A DNA stretch of 64,000 bases from contig NC_087067.1 in the NCBI RefSeq assembly GCF_963678635.1, forward strand, positions 9,409,716-9,473,715, given 5' to 3'. This DNA comes from Symsagittifera roscoffensis. Its lineage: Eukaryota > Xenacoelomorpha > Acoela > Convolutidae. Shown here in pieces: positions 28,070-39,542 of this stretch. The notes under the pieces were generated by a model. That model had not been told where the DNA came from. It ran no database searches and saw only the letters and a list, made by a program, of their open reading frames with translations. A program made the position numbers and the translations under genes. Position 1 is the first letter of the stretch; the number at the start of each line of letters is the position of its first letter.

Positions 28070-30964
28070 ATGGCAGACAGGTTCTGGAAATCCATGCCCG
28101 CGGCCCTGAAGAAGCCTACTCTCGATGAGCTGTACAGACGCCTCAGGGACCTGGATTATACCCAGATAGACGAGAGAATGGCGGTGATGCTGAATGCCAT
28201 CCTCCAGTTGGAAGAACAGGGTGAGTGCAGGGAGTCTGCGACGGAGGCTGTCTTGATGGTCGGCTACACCACCGAGGGAATATCAAATCAGGAACAGACC
28301 AGATGGTTGTCTTGGAATGTGGATGGAGGAGTAAGGGGCTTTGACTTGGCAAGGAATCCTGGCCTGAGTAACAATACCGAATATGGCACAGGATAATTCC
28401 CACTACCAACTAGGCCATCAGCAAGATCGACAGGCCAGAGCTCGAGTAAGGTGCCATCGATGATGCGAGCGCAACAGACGACTGAGGTATATCCGGATCT
28501 TGGTGTTCTAAAGAAAGAGCTCGAGAAGACGCAGAGGGAAAGGAACAAGGCGAACCTCGATCGGGATCAGGCTAAGCTGGATCGGGAAAAGGCTCAGCTG
28601 GAAAGGGACCAGGCGGTCAACGAACGAGATCAGACTCTGAGGTTGCTTGAGATGCTGCGGGCTGAACATTAGCAGGAACTAAGGGTGCGGGAGAATGCCG
28701 CGAATTGTGAGCAACTGAAGTCGGAGATGGAGAGAATAGAACAACGACAACGTGAATTTGATGCACAGAAGGGAGCCAGGCCAAAGGAGCGAGTGGTTAC
28801 CAGCTCGAGGCCAGAATCACGCATGGAAGTGGATGAAGCCCCCAGGGCAAGAGGACGGTTCAACCTTGACCGCGAGGCTCGAGAACACATGGGTGAAGGG
28901 TTGGAAGTCTGGATACCGAATGAAGCAACGTACTCCTTGCGTAGCTTAGAAACGCAACCCATACGCCCGCTGATGGATGTGGTACTGCTGGGATATACCC
29001 CAATCTCGACCTCGAGCGGTAGTCAGGTGAGCGGCAGCTCATCGCGTCTGAAGGAGCTGAGCGAGAGATTGCGGCAGAGAAGTCGTGAAAGTTCGGCAAG
29101 GGCGGAGCTTCCTCCAACGTGGAGGGAACAGCCGGTCAGGAGCGTCATGATCTCGAGTTATAAGAAGAACACCGAAAAGAGGTACCACAGGCACAATCGG
29201 CTGGATTGGAATGCGGAACAGAAGGCCAGGAGGGATTGCTTTCATGATGCAGCCTGGGTGGAATATCTTGCGCCACCCCGTGAGCCAGAAGGCGCGGTCC
29301 ACCTGATTATAGGGGACAGCCTAGTGCGGGTGTTGACCCGGATCCAATCGCACTGGCAGACAGGAATCTTGAGTTTCGCCGGAGCTGCCACGCCACAGAT
29401 ATTGGCAACGCTTGGGATGCTAGGAATGACAAAAGTATACACGGTGACCCTGATGATCGGAACGAATGATGTATCAAGGGGAGAAGCGAGAAAAGTAACG
29501 AGGCTGCACGACAAGATTAGCTGCCTTCTTGAGGAACTGAGGATCCAGATGGATCCCATCCTGTTGACAGTATGTACAGTCCCTTATAACATGAAGTTCG
29601 ATCAGCACGCCTTGGAAATGAACGAGAAGGTGCGGAACCTAAACGGGGTGATCCGAGAAATCCACCGGAAGAGTGTGCTCCCCATCAGATTGTTGGACGT
29701 GGCGGAGCGCATGGAGCAAGCGGGAATCCCTGAAGACACCTCCAGTGATGGAATCTACTTCGACAGACCGAGGGGAGCAGAGTGGCTGAATGACGTCTTT
29801 CAAGGACACATAAATGCGCTAGAGGCGGATCTGCTAGAGACGGCCCAATTCACATTGGGGCCACCTCCGAACCCACCATTCCTTGCCTCGAGGGCCTTGT
29901 CTAGTCGTTTGGGACCGAGGGTCGACACTAGAGACAGCTCAAGGAGCAACCAGGCCAGATTGCCGAGTGCCACGCCAATGGAGTCTGAGGAGGTGACGTC
30001 ATCAACGCCTCCAGGTTCGGCAATATCCTCAGTGGTAGTGGCAGAGAGCAAGCGGGTGGAGAGGCCTATGGAGACCGCTCGCTTGAGATATCCAGAGAAG
30101 GTGAAAGGGCTGGACCTAGAAGGTTTGGAATGCAGGCGAGAATTGGCGGAGACTCTGGGTATTGAACGAGTGTCGCACGAAGACTTGAGCAGACACCATT
30201 GCGTGGACTGGTTGAAGGCTCATGAGACGCACTTCTCGAGAGCAAAACTGATGGAGACCGCGGACCTGACCGGAATTCCCACGAAAGCGATCATGGGACC
30301 CATCAACTATAGACCTCTCAAGCTGCTGGGGAGCCCTGGACTCATAGCAGAACCCCCCAAACACCGAACGAGCATCGCCAGGATCAGATTGGCGACCCCG
30401 GCACAATTGAGGGTGGTGGACAAGCTGCTGAATCCGGGGGAAATGGAATTGCCAGATGCCGCGTACGAAGGCTCGAAATTGGCGGAAGATCCCAGGTACG
30501 GGAAGCCCTGTGGGAGCACCCAGCTGGCCAAGACTTTGGCAGTTTACGATAGAGCAGATCCAGCTGCTGCAAGGGTAGTCATTGTGGCGGGATCAGACTT
30601 CGAAGGAACGTCTCCTAAGCTGTTTTGGCCGGAGACTCTGATATACTCTTTGCCAGGAGCCGAACTAAACCAGATGTTAACTCTAGTGGTGGCAATAAAG
30701 TCGGAGATGCCCTGTGAGCCTGAGCTGCTATTGTTTGCAGGAATGAGAGATCATCTGCACGCGGCGGGACTTCTTGAGCAGCTGAAGGGCAATGAACCAA
30801 CACCGAGGAAGATATGGGAAGCCATTCAGACGTTGTTTGCGGCGATGAATGAGGTGCAAGAGAATGTTGTCTCGAGATTCGGCTCCAAGACGAAGGTGGT
30901 GTTCACTACATCCCTGGATACGCGAACATGCCACCCGCCCTACAATTCGTGTACGCGGTCTTGA
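28070..30964 (+). pseudogene. Element B SGNH hydrolase plus second SGNH-like domain, with stops
   Basis: One reading frame from ATG 28070 (MADRFWKSM) to 30964, broken by TAA at 28394 and TAG at 28670. The longest open part is 28685-30964. It aligns with both the 4087-6036 and the 5891-7753 ORFs of A, showing they form one protein. The N-terminal helical region (28070-28390) is followed by a Lys/Arg/Glu/Asp coiled coil (28500-28760) and an SGNH domain. GDSL is at 29315-29323 and GTND near 29460. Block V reads DGIYFD, with Tyr (29756-29758) instead of the catalytic His. The second domain (from about 30060) has VVIVAGSDFEGTSPKLFWP and LFAGMRDHLHAAG. The frame is lost near 30920. The protein is not functional as an esterase in this copy. 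Confidence 0.8.
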
Positions 30965-31683
30965 TCCTGATAGCAAAGGGGAAACGAATGGCGAATTCTA
31001 ATGGCAGCCCCCAATCGCGAATTGGAGCCATCGAACCTGAGGCTCCGCGGCATTAGAGTTGGCAGCGGCATGGGCGGACATATCTCATGCACTGAGGGGC
31101 TTTTATGGATTAGCCGACATCCTGATCGTATTGGACGAGGTGCTCTTGCTAGAGATATCGAACTTTGCCAGGCAACTCAAGTTCAGCCCAGTCATCGGGG
31201 ACGATCACCCGGCGATAAACCAATTGAAGGCCAGCTTGTGGTTTCGGAGCATGGAGGTGAAGATCACATGTTCCACCGGCAAGTCTAGAGGTCCGAGCAA
31301 CGGGAGAAAAAATGTGGCCGACACGGAGAAACAATTAGAGTCGATGGCATATCGTCTGACGCAAGAGAATGGCTGGTGGCCATTTTTGACACCAAGGCTG
31401 GAGAACGCCACGAATAAGACGAGGGAGGAAGCACCACCCCTCGTGAAACAAGTCTGGAGTTTTCTGGAGAAACAACTGGAGCTGGCCGAAGGAAGAGGGA
31501 TGACGGTGGCTAGATTTGTCTCGGCAGCCAATGAAATGACGATTGGAGGGTTCTAGAGAGAGCACGCAGAGGATGAGCTGAGGACTAGAAGGGATCATGA
31601 GATTCTTAAGTTCTTGAGTCCTTGCTGGGGGAAAGAATTCATGGCGGAAATGTTCGGCACCTCCAAGGCGAAGAGTGTGAAAT
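30965..31683 (+). pseudogene. Frameshifted C-terminal part of the B SGNH-like protein
   Basis: This continues the homology to the end of the A ORF 5891-7753 in shifted frames. The best part is 31059-31556, with AAAWADISHALRGFYGLADI, LLLEISNFARQLKF and LWFRSMEVK. It is followed by an in-frame TAG at 31554-31556 and then residues up to about 31683 that match A's C-terminus. At least two indels near 30920 and 31000 separate it from the upstream frame. Confidence 0.65.
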
Positions 31684-32090
31684 GAGCGGATGGTTCAAAG
31701 AGATTTTGAGTCTTGAGAGGGAAGGGGGGCTTGAGTGTGAATCCGGATGAAACCTGGGTTCACGAAAAAGAAATTTTAACGAATCAGATATTGTTATTAA
31801 TATGTTATATTTACTAAATAAATCAAAATGCTGCATGACAATTTTCTGATTGAATGGGACAAAAAATTTTTTAAATAATTGTCTTGAAAAGCGAGAATTC
31901 AAGGGTGCAGGTTTTGATTGCTGTTTAGCGATAGTGTGAAAATTTTACATGGCCGTGAATTTTGGGGTGTAGATAAGCTTAAATCTGCTGCAAACTTCTG
32001 TAAATGACCACTGGCACTGTACCTTGAGCAACACTCGGTTTTCCGGGACTCACTGGCAGACGACAGCACGCGATGAGGACATCGATCTTG
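31684..32090 (+). other. 3' untranslated region of element B
   Basis: AT-rich and non-coding, directly after the SGNH-like stop. It ends in the purine tract before the LTR. There is no trace here of the A-specific ORFs. Confidence 0.5.
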
Positions 32091-32103
32091 AGTCCGGGGA
32101 GTA
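32091..32103 (+). promoter_or_regulatory. 3' polypurine tract of element B
   Basis: AGTCCGGGGAGTA directly precedes the TGTGCCAGTC start of the 3' LTR; same motif and spacing as in element A. Confidence 0.6.
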
Positions 32104-33008
32104 TGTGCCAGTCGGTCATATTTGGAAGTTTGACCTTGAGAAAAACAAGAACGCTTAATTTTGGAGTGAAATCTGATTTTTCAAAAATTCGAATGGAGCC
32201 TGTCATGCACGATTTTCTCGCGATAACTGAAAACCGAAAAAGAGAAATCAGAACGATCGAGTAACAATCGCGCGAAAGTTGCCAGACAAAGCAGTAGGAA
32301 ATTGCCATTCGCAATTTCTGTCACAATAAAACTAGAGTAGAGCTGTCCTATCTGAAACAGAAGGAAGCGTATTCCCGAGAATTGGACTATTATTACTCGA
32401 CTGGATTATCATTCAAACTGGACTAGAGTGAACCTTCGATGGAAAAGTGGACAGCTTGAGTGTCCCAATGGTTCACGAGAAACCATACTCTAGAGTTCAA
32501 ACTTGGTCCTGTTATTGAAACTGATAAACATTAAACTCATTTAGTTACATTATTTAATTCTCGAGTTGATTACCGACTTAATTACTCCCAGTTCTTGAGC
32601 GTGCTACGATGTAAGTACTCAATTTAAATTTCTAGAGTGTGTTTTATGATTGTTATTTTGAGGTAAGGCGAGTTTTAGGTTGATCCATCTGAAATGGATC
32701 AAAGTTCCACTGTCTGATAAAAAGTAACTTAACGGATGGTTCTGACCCGGTTTTTGACGGCGTTCATGTATTTTGGGTATCTAGAGACCTAAGTATGGGG
32801 ACGTTCTTATTTCTAGAGTGGGGGGATATTTTGGTAGTAGCCTTTAAGCTGTAACGGGTCGTAGTCTCATGTCACAAGCGAACCGAATTGGCTCCGACTG
32901 ATTTGAGGTAGAAAAACACAAGAGATAGTGTCCCTGACTCTTGAGCCAATAGTTATAGGGCCTATTTTTTTTAAGCCTCATGTGTGACAACAGTAGACGA
33001 ATGTTACA
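32104..33008 (+). repeat. 3' LTR of element B (905 bp)
   Basis: Same length and ends as the 5' LTR (15402-16306), with about 17 substitutions and no indels. The sequence after it (33009) is the continuation of an A-type LTR, which fixes the boundary. Confidence 0.93.
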
Positions 33009-33739
33009 GCTATTGGGATGATTTTACTACCCTTCCTTGACCGCAACAAGACCGCTCTTCGACTGGATTCGAGAATCCGGATGGGTCTTGGGAAGAGACT
33101 GAAACTGGTTTATAGACAATTTTTAGTGTTTTCGTAAATTCACTGAGTTGAATTTGATTAACATCTGATCCGTTTTTCAGAATATGAGAAGCTAGGAGTT
33201 GTGGGAACGAAATGATCCATCTCCAATTGATATGATAATTTTTATCGGTTCTTTTTCCTTTTCCACCCCACCTGCAAAATTTCATACTTGAAGTTTCCGT
33301 TCACTTTGTCTAATTGTTGTGAAAATTAGGCCCAAACAAGCATATTTGGTCTTCATAATTAACCTTGTAAAACCACTCGTTAGACCATAAAGTTCATGTT
33401 TGAGTGAGGTGGGGGGAAAAGGAAAAAGAGCCTTTTTATCTACTGAACAAAAACCATATTAATATGATAATTAAGTGGTAGCCCTTTTTCTAGGAGTGAC
33501 CTCGTGGTCTGGGGATACTGAGATCCAGCCATGAGCTCACTAATTTTGCATGTAAATAAGTTCATTTGCGCGATCTGGCCGATAGCCTTAATTAGTTAAT
33601 TTGTCGACCCGATGTTATTGGATCACACATAGAACTGACTTTGGTAGAGACAGTTAAAAGCTTGTGAAGCTGTGTTCGCCAATCGTTTCATAACCTAGCT
33701 TTAGTTTTCGTCAGTATGTACTTCCGGGCGAATGTTACA
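33009..33739 (+). repeat. Right part of the A-type LTR split by element B
   Basis: Resumes the LTR begun at 15017, with the same landmarks as element A's LTR: GAGAAGCTAGGAGTTG, GGAGTGACCTCGTGGTCTGG, CAGCCATGAGCTCACT and the end CTTCCGGGCGAATGTTACA at 33739. Without element B and the MITE with one target copy, the LTR would be about 922 bp, close to the 907 bp of A. Confidence 0.8.
33247..33432. mobile_element. 186-bp hAT-like MITE with 8-bp target duplication
   Basis: Terminal inverted repeats of about 26 bp: GGTTCTTTTTCCTTTTCC... at the left end, and the complement of GGCTCTTTTTCCTTTTCC... at the right. It is flanked on both sides by TTTTTATC (33239-33246 and 33433-33440). The element A LTR has a single TTTTTATC at the empty site. 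No coding capacity. An 8-bp duplication is typical of the hAT superfamily. Confidence 0.88.
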
Positions 33740-34590
33740 TTAAACTACTGCTCAAACTTGAAACGCAAGGACTAGGCGGAAGTGTCATAGGCATAATCAA
33801 CTCATACTTATATGAGAGACAACAATAACATGAAACCAATCAGAAAAAGTCCCGCCAAAGAAATGTCACCAGCGGAGTACCCCAAGGGTCTATCCTTGGA
33901 CCACGACTGTTCCTCCTCTTCATCAATGATTTACCTGAAACGATGAAAAAAAAACCCTGTTACGAGTACGCAGATGACTTTCGAGCAATAATCCGGAGCT
34001 AAAATGAAATGAATAGAGCAACAAAAACCATTAAAAAGTGGCTTTCTGAAAATAAGATGACACCAAATACAAAGAAGTCTCAGATTGTAAACATTAAAGG
34101 CGCACTAAAAGCCAATCTTATCGGCAGTACTCTAGAGCCCGTGGAAGCCCAACGTGATCTAGTGCTCATTGTACATCAAAACCTAAATTGGTCTAAAAAT
34201 TGTCAAATACGTTCCAAAAAAAGCAATGAATGGGCTCTTTCAAATTAAAAGAAACCTTACTTCGGCCTGCCACTGTAAGCTTAAGTTGAAGCGTCTACTG
34301 GATACGTAGTACCGATAGCATGTAGCATAGCAACATACGCTTCTCAAATGTGGTGGCCAAGAAGGGGAAACCTCCAAGAATTTGAAAAATTCCTGCATTA
34401 TACAACTAAATGGATATTAGGATCGAACTACATTTATAGTAACCGCCGTATTTCCCTAAGATTAATATCACTCAGTCTATATGTCAAGATGCATGATTTT
34501 CTTATTCTATTGTCAATGAAAAACGGTGATTATGATATTGAGAAAATCTTAGATTATTTTGATAATACAGGCTGTACAAATCAAGATTGA
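33740..34590 (+). pseudogene. Right piece of the interrupted LINE reverse transcriptase
   Basis: Continues from the left piece at 15016: [44 protein letters not shown] (RT motif B) and YADDF (catalytic motif C, near 33970). Then come the thumb-like region, with KWLSENKMTPNTKKSQ at 34009-34248, and the C-terminal region FLHYTTKWILGSNYIYSNRR (34348-34590). Several stops and shifts; dead. The layout fits a CR1/Jockey-type LINE, but the clade is uncertain. Confidence 0.82.
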
Positions 34591-34840
34591 CGAAAACCGA
34601 TGAGAACTTTTTCCGACGAACAAAACTTCTCTTCAAATACGTATCACGAACGTACCTTACTTTTGGCAACGAAATTACCAAAGATACTTTACAGAAAATC
34701 TACTGGCTCTACTTAACTTGACACTACTCCGAGGAAAACAAATACACATGGAGAATAATATGCAGATGTGGAAACGGTATTATCACAAACAAAATAAAAC
34801 CAAACTGATAAACTTGAATTTGGGTGGGAACCCTTGAGAA

Positions 34841-34887
<47 letters not shown>

Positions 34888-34899
34888 TTACTACTACTA
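34841..34899. repeat. (TAC)n microsatellite
   Basis: About 20 trinucleotide units with one TTA interruption near 34887. Confidence 0.95.
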
Positions 34900-34919
34900 A
34901 ATACATCGGATAAAACTAC

Positions 34920-36759
34920 TGTCTCTGATCAGTGAAATTACAATTTGCAAGAAAACAAGCCTTCCGGGAAGTAACGATTCAGATATAATCGTTACTATTC
35001 TCCAAAACAGGCAGGCTGTGATATTTTGCTGCTTGCGCCATTCAACCACCTTGAACTCAAAACCACACGGCAAAAGGATTTTTTTTTGTAGAAGTTGGGT
35101 CGCACGAAATGACAATTCTGACGATTAACGATCTTGTTTGCTTGAATGAACAAATTGGAAGGGTCAGTTAAAAAATCGTGCGAAAAAAAGACACGTATCG
35201 ACCTTGAAATATCGCAAAAACTAACATTAGCGAAAATCAGAGAATCAAATAACACGCTGAAAGAAAACAGATTGAAAAATTATTGAGACGATTTGAACGA
35301 ACGCGAAGATCCGAAAGCATTCCGGAAAGTATTCCGGAATCAGTATCAGAAAAGACGCTGAAAGAAAACAGACTGAAAAACTATTGAGACAATTTGAACG
35401 AACGCGAAGATCCGGAAGCATTCCTGAAAAAAAGGATTCAGATATAATTGTTACTAGTCCTCTTCTCCAAAACAGGCAGGTTGTGATAGTTTGATGTTTG
35501 TGCCATTCGACCACAACGACCACAAAAACACACGGCAAAACGAAGTTCAATTTGTAGAAATTGGGTTGCACGAAATGCCAATTCTGGAAATTAACAGTCT
35601 TATTTGCTTAAATGAACGAATTGGAAGGGTCAGTTTGGACTGACATGCTTATTCAAAAAAATTTGTTTGGAAATAAAAATACATGTCGACTTTGAAACTT
35701 CGCAAAAACTGTCAATCGCGAAAACCATAGAGACAATTTTCGCTGGTTAGTATCAGATAGGACGCTGAAAAAAACAGACTGAAAACTTATTTAGACAATT
35801 TCCGGTCTTGGTCTCGAACATTTGAGTCTTGTCTCAGTCTCGACGATCCGGACCTGACAAGTCTCGGTCTTCTTCTCGAAATTTGTTCAAATCTTGAAAC
35901 AAACTCTCAAAATTTTGAAATCCAAAAAATGTCTAAAAGATAGTGAGGTGTCGAGGGAATTTCTTTTGTGTCGACATCCATAAATTTTTTCTGAAAAATT
36001 GCCAAATTTTTACAAAAATTTGACTCCTCTGCACAAAAAATTTTCAGAAACGAATATGTATTGTTTCAAAAAATCTCAACCTCGAATAGTTTTATAAATC
36101 TAAAAAGACTCGAACTTGGTCACGAATTAGTCATAGCTTTTGAAGTTTTGAAGATAAAAATTTCAATCTCGGTCTCAATCTCGATTTCTTGGTCTCGTCT
36201 CGCTTCCCCTGGTCAGAATTGCATTGTTCCTGGAGCTGAAGAAGCAGTTTATTTGGTGAAGACCGCGAGTCCCGAAGGATTTCCCAGAGAAGTGAGAGAC
36301 TCTTATATTAAGCAACTTTTAGCTTCCTGGTTTGTCCTTTAGTTTTTAACAACTATTTTCGATTTCAGGTTATGAGAAGCTATGAATTGAGGGAAAGGGT
36401 TGATTCATCTCCGATGTATAGAATGATTATCGTCACTGAACAAAAAACAAAATTGATAGTATTATAATACCTTAGGAGTGACAGATAACCAGCCCAATTT
36501 TAAGGAACGACCTCATGGTCTGCGGATATTGAGACCCAGCCATGAGCTCCATACTTGTGCATGTAACTAAGTTAATTTGCGCGATTTGGCCGATAGCCCT
36601 TAAGCAATGAAAATTTTGTCAATCTGATGTTACGAGAACCATATTGAACTGGCTAATAGAAACGGTTAAAAGCACGTAAAGCTTTAATAAGAAACTAGCC
36701 ACTCGTTTTAGGGTCTGGCCTAATTTTCCGTCGGTATGCACTTCCGGGCGAATGTTATA
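34920..36759 (+). repeat. Old A-type LTR with internal duplications
   Basis: The right part (about 36230-36759) matches the A-type LTR: GTTATGAGAAGCTATGA, CGACCTCATGGTCTG, CAGCCATGAGCTCC and the end CTTCCGGGCGAATGTTAT. The left part carries the conserved hairpin (34970-34996). It also has a roughly 200-bp direct repeat (34976-35168 and 35435-35637, period 459) and a 75-bp repeat (35255-35330, 35352-35424, weakly 35759-35806). The stretch 35800-36220 is TC-rich (repeated GGTCTCGT). Heavily diverged. Confidence 0.6.
34970..34996 (+). other. LTR hairpin, 10-bp stem, third copy
   Basis: AGTAACGATT pairs with AATCGTTACT across a 7-base loop, at the equivalent place of another A-type LTR. Confidence 0.6.
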
Positions 36760-37024
36760 TTTGTTTTATATGGCAATACTGCTTGTTTCTCACAACATCA
36801 CGGGCGGCGACCCTGTTAAAAAAACATCTCACAATAAGCCGAGCAAAATCTCACAAAAAGACTCTTAATCAACAGCCGGAAGGGTGGTCCGAAACGAGAA
36901 AGCCTTCCGGATCTCCCGATCTACTTTTTTACTCCTGTTAAAACTAAAACTCCACGTATCGTGATGGGCTGGGGAATTGGCCGTCCCCTTGTTCCTTAAG
37001 CGGTATATGGTCAAAAGTAACTAC
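36760..37024. other. Spacer without recognised features
   Basis: No ORF, repeat or RNA gene recognised between the old LTR and the palindrome. Confidence 0.4.
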
Positions 37025-37086
37025 GGATTTTTTAAGAATGTTTTTTGGTTTTTCTTAGATTTTATACTATTTTTTGTTTGTTTTCT

Positions 37087-37142
<56 letters not shown>

Positions 37143-37206
37143 AGAAAACAAACAAAAAATAGTATAAAATCTAAGAAAAACCAAAAAACATTTTTAAAAA
37201 ATCCGA
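37025..37206. repeat. Palindrome with 65-bp arms around (TA)26
   Basis: The left arm 37025-37088 and right arm 37141-37206 are reverse complements, with about one mismatch over 64 bases. The centre 37089-37140 is 26 TA units. It would extrude as a cruciform or fold as a hairpin. It could be a foldback element or a TA-microsatellite-seeded inverted duplication. Confidence 0.92.
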
Positions 37207-38640
37207 AAAACCCAAAAAAATGAAAAGCATAAAGTCAGTAAAAAACATCCCCCAGACGAGATGCGATCCGATTTCGATTTGTTATTGTTAGAAATAATGT
37301 TGTTAGCTGTAATTTTACCAAACCCGATTGTTACGATCAATCTTGTAGTTTTTACCTTGTGCCTGTACTGTAGGGTTATTTGAGTATTTGAACACGTTAA
37401 TGCTAATTTTCACTCAATCCGGAAAGGTCAAGTGGTTAAAGACGAAGACCAATCACTCAGATCAAGAAACAGCAGGAAAGGCCAGGAGGACAACAACGAT
37501 CAATTTTTGGGTATTGTTAAATTAATTTGATATCCTTCGCGTTATTACTCTGTTGGGGGCTCAACAGGGACTGCACTGTAGTTACCCTTCATCGAGTAGC
37601 GATCTTCGAAGTAAGCACCCCAATTCGGTTTTTGAACGGACCCGAAGTGGTATAATAATTTTAGTATTACTACTTATACTACCCGTAACAATTCACTTAT
37701 TCCCTTTTTCAACCAAATAGATCAAAATAGGCAATTTTTCACGGTCAAAAAATTGATATTTCGGTCCAACAAAATGCAATTTTTGAAATTTCCATACTTT
37801 TCATAGGAAAAAAAAGCTGAGTTAGTGATCGAGTTACATCATAATTTAACTAATATAAGTACTAGAACCGGTTGAATTATCGCGGAAATTGTTACAACAA
37901 ATTAAGATCAGATTTTTTGCGATTTTTGGTACACGAAACTCCGCAAAAAAAATTGTTTCGAAATAAATTAGTCAATCGGAAGGTTTTAGAACTCGATTAT
38001 CGGTTACCTTACATGTTTCAATGAAATCGGACCTATCCAGTTTGATTTAATGGATTCACCGATCCGGAGAGGTCCGATTTGCATCGTTTTAGGCAAAAAA
38101 CTTTAATTTGATTTTGTGCATTGAAAAAAATATCCAGGCCTTGTGAGCGTGGAACGATTACTTTAGGTCAATAGGACAAGAAATGCAGAAAAAGCTAGGC
38201 GGAACTTGTACGGTTGAAAAATTTTTGAATTTGGACGAAACACGTTTTGTTTTATAATTTGGAAGTTACTGGAGCAATCTAGTTTAATTTGATATCGAAA
38301 GATCAGAAATTTAAAAAAAAACTTAAAGCTGTCCGAATAGTATTTTGGAAAAATTAACCATAAAAAAATTTTGACAACAAGGCCAGTTTTTGAGGGTAGA
38401 TCCTCCAAAATATGCAAGTAGGTAGTGTAATAAGCAACAAGTAGGGTAAAAAGCAAGTAAATCGAGAGAAGGGGTGTTATTAGACCCCTCCCAGTTGAGA
38501 GAATTTTAAGAGATGCAGCTTAGCTCAATTTCGCAGTGCTTCAACTTCAGAACTAACTCTTCCCAGTTAGTTTTTTTTGCCTAATAGAGCTCTAAGAATA
38601 TCCGCTGAAGGGTCTTGATCATTCAAACGTAATACAGAGG
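37207..38640. other. AT-rich spacer without recognised features
   Basis: No ORF beyond chance, no conserved protein motif and no clear repeat found on either strand. Confidence 0.4.
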
Positions 38641-38654
38641 GGTGTTAAAACGAA

Positions 38655-38815
38655 AGGGTCATTTTTTTGCAAATCCGGGAGGGCCACACTTTTGCGAATC
38701 CGGAGGGGTCCTAATTTTGCCAATCTGGAAGGGTGCCATTTTGCCATTCCGGAAGGATCCTCTTTTTCCAAGTCGTGAGGATCTCCGATCGCCGATCCGG
38801 AGGAAGGGTCCAAAA
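38655..38815. repeat. Degenerate tandem repeat, about 25-bp unit with ATCCGGAGG core
   Basis: Six diverged units of 24-27 bp, each with a T-rich half followed by an (A/T)CCGGAGG-like half (for example GCAAATCCGGGAGGG, GCGAATCCGGAGGGG, GCCATTCCGGAAGGA). Confidence 0.65.
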
Positions 38816-39542
38816 TTTCAGAAACTGACGAGAAGGGTCTTAATACGCCACAAACGAAAAAAGACACTCATTGAAAATTAGTTAGAAATATTAAAGTATT
38901 ACAAAACATAGGCAGACAGTGTACGACAAGAACCCAGTGACTGCATGGTGAAATGCCTTTAAAAAAAGCAAAAATATAGCAAAAAAAGACTAATACAAAA
39001 CCAAAATCTGAGATTCGCGACTCTAGGTCAAATCGATCATAGAAACACGATTTTGAGTTACTTCGGACTGGACTCCAAAACTAATGTTTTTTGGAGGAGT
39101 GGGTGCCTTGAGAGTTTTCTTAGGTCTAGGCCGGGCAGTCCGAAAGCAGTAAGGTAATACGAAACTTGGTGGAAGCAATGGACGCCCACGTGAGACAAAA
39201 ATAACTGCCTTCAAGTTTTGTCTGTTCAGTGCAGCACTGAACGGGGAAAGCTCTTTCATTACAAACAAGTTCTTTTACAACCAAAAGACTCTAAAAGAAA
39301 TTGTTATTGTTATAATCGAGAAAGGAGTGGAACAAAATTGACTTATGACTTTTAAATTTTTAAATTGACATCAAAAATAACGCGGTTAAAGAAAGTTTGT
39401 TAATTTTGACTTTGAACGCTTTAGTGGAAAATGAATGATAAGAAAGTTTTTTTAAAACATCAAGACCAACTGTTATAAGAGGTTAAGGGCGATTGAAGTT
39501 GAGGGCGAGTTTTTTAGTTTATAGCGGGCAAAAGAGCCGAAC
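38816..39542. other. Spacer without recognised features
   Basis: No supported ORF or repeat. Confidence 0.4.

Larger units (their letters stand above)
15402..33008 (+). mobile_element. Element B: complete 17.6-kb Ty3/Gypsy-like LTR retrotransposon, inactivated
   Basis: Both LTRs are 905 bp with TG...CA ends. The order gag, protease, RT, RNase H, integrase is that of Ty3/Gypsy (Metaviridae-like) elements, extended by a macro-like domain and an SGNH protein. It lies inside an A-type LTR, whose halves abut it exactly. No clean target duplication is seen; the flanks share only GCT. Stops lie at 19330, 22957, 23083, 23200, 24583, 28394 and 28670, and frame changes lie near 19100, 24600, 30920 and 31000, so it cannot encode its full set. 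It lacks the 7702-13030 cargo of element A. Confidence 0.9.

Noticed and set aside
15397-33013. Target-site duplication of element B
   Set aside because: Flanks GGGCT and GCTAT share only GCT. Too short to claim, though the interrupted LTR proves the insertion.
36977-37162. ORF through the TA palindrome
   Set aside because: Tyr-Ile repeats come from the (TA)26 microsatellite.
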